Origin: Candidatus Alistipes faecavium
GTDB lineage: Bacteria > Bacteroidota > Bacteroidia > Bacteroidales > Rikenellaceae
Direction: 5' to 3'
Assembly: GCA_019118605.1 (NCBI GenBank)
Contig: DWYP01000048.1
Location: 1 to 63,896, forward strand
DNA: 63,896 nucleotides
The first letter of the stretch is position 1. Each line of letters begins with the position of its first letter. Shown in pieces: positions 62,578 to 63,896 of this stretch. The notes beneath the pieces were generated by a model. The model saw nothing but the letters and a program-made list of their open reading frames with translations, did not search any database and was not told the origin of the DNA. Position numbers and translations under genes: made by a program.

Positions 62578-62808
62578 CGGGGCCGGGCAACTCCGGGCCG
62601 CCGGGCAACTCCGCGCCGTTGGGGTAATTCCGGGGGCGCTTCCGTGCCGTCAGGTGTCTCCGTGGGCTGGGCATCTCCGTGCCGTTGGGCTCCTCCGTGC
62701 CGTTGGGCTCCTCCATGCCGTTGGGCTCCTCCATGCCGTTGGGCGCCTCCGTGGGCTGGGCATTTCCGTACCGTTGGGTGTCTCCGTGGACTGGGCCCCT
62801 CCGGCGGC
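62578..62808. repeat. Minisatellite of about 13 degenerate 18-bp units
   Basis: The unit is close to CCGTTGGGCTCCTCCGTG. Central units (about 62680-62750) are nearly identical, while outer units diverge and two are 17 bases long. The 18-base period keeps a reading frame open (minus strand: EEPNGT-like repeats), but no start, signal or gene context supports coding. It lies directly downstream of the minus-strand acyltransferase gene. Confidence 0.8.
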
Positions 62809-62825
62809 GGGGGAGCCTGCGGTGC

Positions 62826-63833
62826 TCAGGGGCGCTGCCGCTTCCTGGCGATGCCGAGGTGCTCGAAAAGACGCTGGCTGAACTCCTCGCGGCGGTGCTT
62901 GAGGTTGGCGCGCCATCCCGCCCAGCGGGTATAGCGCTGCCGCTTCTCGGGATAGATGTCGCGGATGGTGACCAGGATGCCCGTCTCCTCCACGCCTCCG
63001 AAATCGGGGTTCGACACCGTGTCGAAGACGCGCATCGTCGGCGAAAGGTTCATGTAGGCATTGATCAGCGGCGGAACGTTCTCGTTGAACTCGCGGACTT
63101 TCTGGATCAGGATCCGGTAGTTTTCCATATAGGTCGAGCCGCAGAACAGCTGCTCGTAGTAGGGGTCGTTGAGGTCGAGGTCGATCGGGTGGATGCCCTC
63201 GACGAGCCCTTCGCGGTCGGGGAAGTAGCGGCGCAGGAACCAGATCAGCGCATTGCGCGCCACGGCCTTGTAGGTGGTGTACATGGTGACCTTGCCGAAG
63301 AGGTATTTCGCCTTGGGATTCAGTACGATCAGCGCCCCAAGCCCGTCCCAGAGATTGTCCAGGGCATAGATGCTCTTCGAGTTGCCGCGGGCCTGGTAGG
63401 CGGGCTGGATGAACGAACGCCCGAGTTCGATGGTCCGGGGCAGGTATTTTTTGCGGAACCGCTCGCTGAAACGGAAGTAGTGCTCCGTGGAGAGGTGGCG
63501 CGGATAGGGCGTGGTGCAGATGATGAAGCGGTAGCCTCCGATGATCTCCCGGGCGGCGGGGTCCCAGACGATCAGCTGGTAGTATCCGTCGGGCGCGAGG
63601 TCCTCTTCATCGATGTCGACCTCGTGGCCCGTACCGCCTCCGGCGCCGCGGAAAGCCACTTCGCGCAGGCGTCCGATTTCGCGCATCAGCGACGGGCACT
63701 CCAAAGCCGGGAAGATATAGATTTCGTTGCCGGCCTTGTGGGTATCGCGGACCTTGCGGGCAGGGGTGAGTTCCGCAAGCAGCAGCTCCCGGTCGACGGG
63801 TTCGATGATGGGTTCCATGTCTTTCTGTTGCAT
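62826..63833 (-). CDS. GNAT-fold N-acyltransferase, GlsB-like (glycine lipid synthesis)
   Basis: This 335-residue protein resembles the Acetyltransf_5/OlsB-like acyltransferases; the Bacteroides GlsB protein N-acylates glycine as the first step of glycine lipids. Recognisable segments are GYYQLIVWDPAAREIIGGYRF, ELGRSFIQPAYQ and LWDGLGALIVLNP. Two starts are possible: 63833 (7 bases after the -7 box) or 63818 (MEPIIEP, 22 bases after it). The partner O-acyltransferase GlsA is not in the window. The family call is from memory, so moderate confidence. Confidence 0.7.
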   Translation of the reverse strand: MQQKDMEPIIEPVDRELLLAELTPARKVRDTHKAGNEIYIFPALECPSLMREIGRLREVAFRGAGGGTGHEVDIDEEDLAPDGYYQLIVWDPAAREIIGGYRFIICTTPYPRHLSTEHYFRFSERFRKKYLPRTIELGRSFIQPAYQARGNSKSIYALDNLWDGLGALIVLNPKAKYLFGKVTMYTTYKAVARNALIWFLRRYFPDREGLVEGIHPIDLDLNDPYYEQLFCGSTYMENYRILIQKVREFNENVPPLINAYMNLSPTMRVFDTVSNPDFGGVEETGILVTIRDIYPEKRQRYTRWAGWRANLKHRREEFSQRLFEHLGIARKRQRP

Positions 63834-63840
63834 GACACCG

Positions 63841-63848
63841 CAAAAGTA
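63841..63848 (-). promoter_or_regulatory. -7 box of the GlsB-like gene
   Basis: TACTTTTG on the minus strand, 7 bases before the upstream start codon or 22 bases before the alternative one. No clear -33 element. Confidence 0.55.
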
Positions 63849-63896
63849 CCAATAATTAGCGGTATTTTGTCGGTTCGTCGAGCGTTTTTTCCAATG

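Larger units (their letters stand above)
62443..62825. other. 383-base non-coding region with terminator and minisatellite
   Basis: It holds a terminator-like hairpin (62514-62538) after the small secreted protein gene and the 18-bp tandem repeat (62578-62808) up to the stop of the minus-strand acyltransferase. Nothing else was recognised. Confidence 0.7.

Noticed and set aside
62578..62808. Possible CRISPR array
   Set aside because: The 18-bp units are directly adjacent with no unique spacers, and no cas genes are present.

Overview
The window looks like a piece of a GC-rich Bacteroidota chromosome, most likely a gut Rikenellaceae such as Alistipes. This is inferred from the gene repertoire; no identity search was run. 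The signs are a SusC/SusD polysaccharide utilisation locus (PUL) with a hybrid two-component regulator, Bacteroidota-type promoters (TTTG, 18-20 bases, then TAnnTTTG) upstream of many genes, lipoproteins with acidic residues after the lipidated cysteine, an S46 dipeptidyl peptidase and a GlsB-like acyltransferase. No tRNA, rRNA, CRISPR array, insertion sequence or phage gene was seen. The window starts inside recJ.

Layout. 1-8.0 kb: recJ (3' part), a nitroreductase, a + strand run (HAD phosphatase, small membrane protein, degenerate ABC ATPase, rdgB, Gfo/Idh/MocA oxidoreductase, folE), then a DUF4136 lipoprotein and an outer-membrane barrel. 8.0-14.4 kb: a minus-strand block (aldo/keto reductase, polA, queD, sppA). 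14.5-23 kb: mrp, an AT-rich 397-bp gap with about ten DnaA-box-like motifs (candidate oriC), nadA, an FMN split-barrel protein, an S46 peptidase, metG and ilvE, followed by a cluster of parS-like palindromes. 23-29.5 kb: a minus-strand cluster pheS, TPR protein, EnvC-like protein, ybeY, mnmG. 29.6-31.9 kb: a patatin fused to an outer-membrane barrel.

32.3-51.8 kb is the PUL: SusC, SusD, a DUF1735 surface lipoprotein, two paralogous M60-like zinc peptidases, a six-hairpin glycosidase, a GH110 alpha-galactosidase, a sialate O-acetylesterase, and the hybrid two-component regulator. The enzyme set suggests host mucin-type glycoprotein, perhaps with blood-group-B-like alpha-galactose and O-acetylated sialic acid. 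The regulator is unusual: its kinase domain has lost the phospho-accepting histidine and ATP-binding motifs but keeps the receiver aspartate and the AraC-type DNA-binding domain.

51.9-63.9 kb: an M13 peptidase and pgk, a NatAB-like ABC exporter, a hybrid kinase (kinase-receiver-Hpt) with an NtrC-family regulator, a small secreted Pro/Glu-rich protein, an 18-bp minisatellite and a GlsB-like acyltransferase.

The most interesting non-coding signals are: (i) an identical 19-bp palindrome at exactly the same distance upstream of the sppA and ABC-exporter promoters, suggesting an undescribed envelope regulon; (ii) the candidate oriC plus parS cluster; (iii) at least four genes whose -7 promoter box ends only 4-8 bases before the start codon, suggesting leaderless mRNAs.
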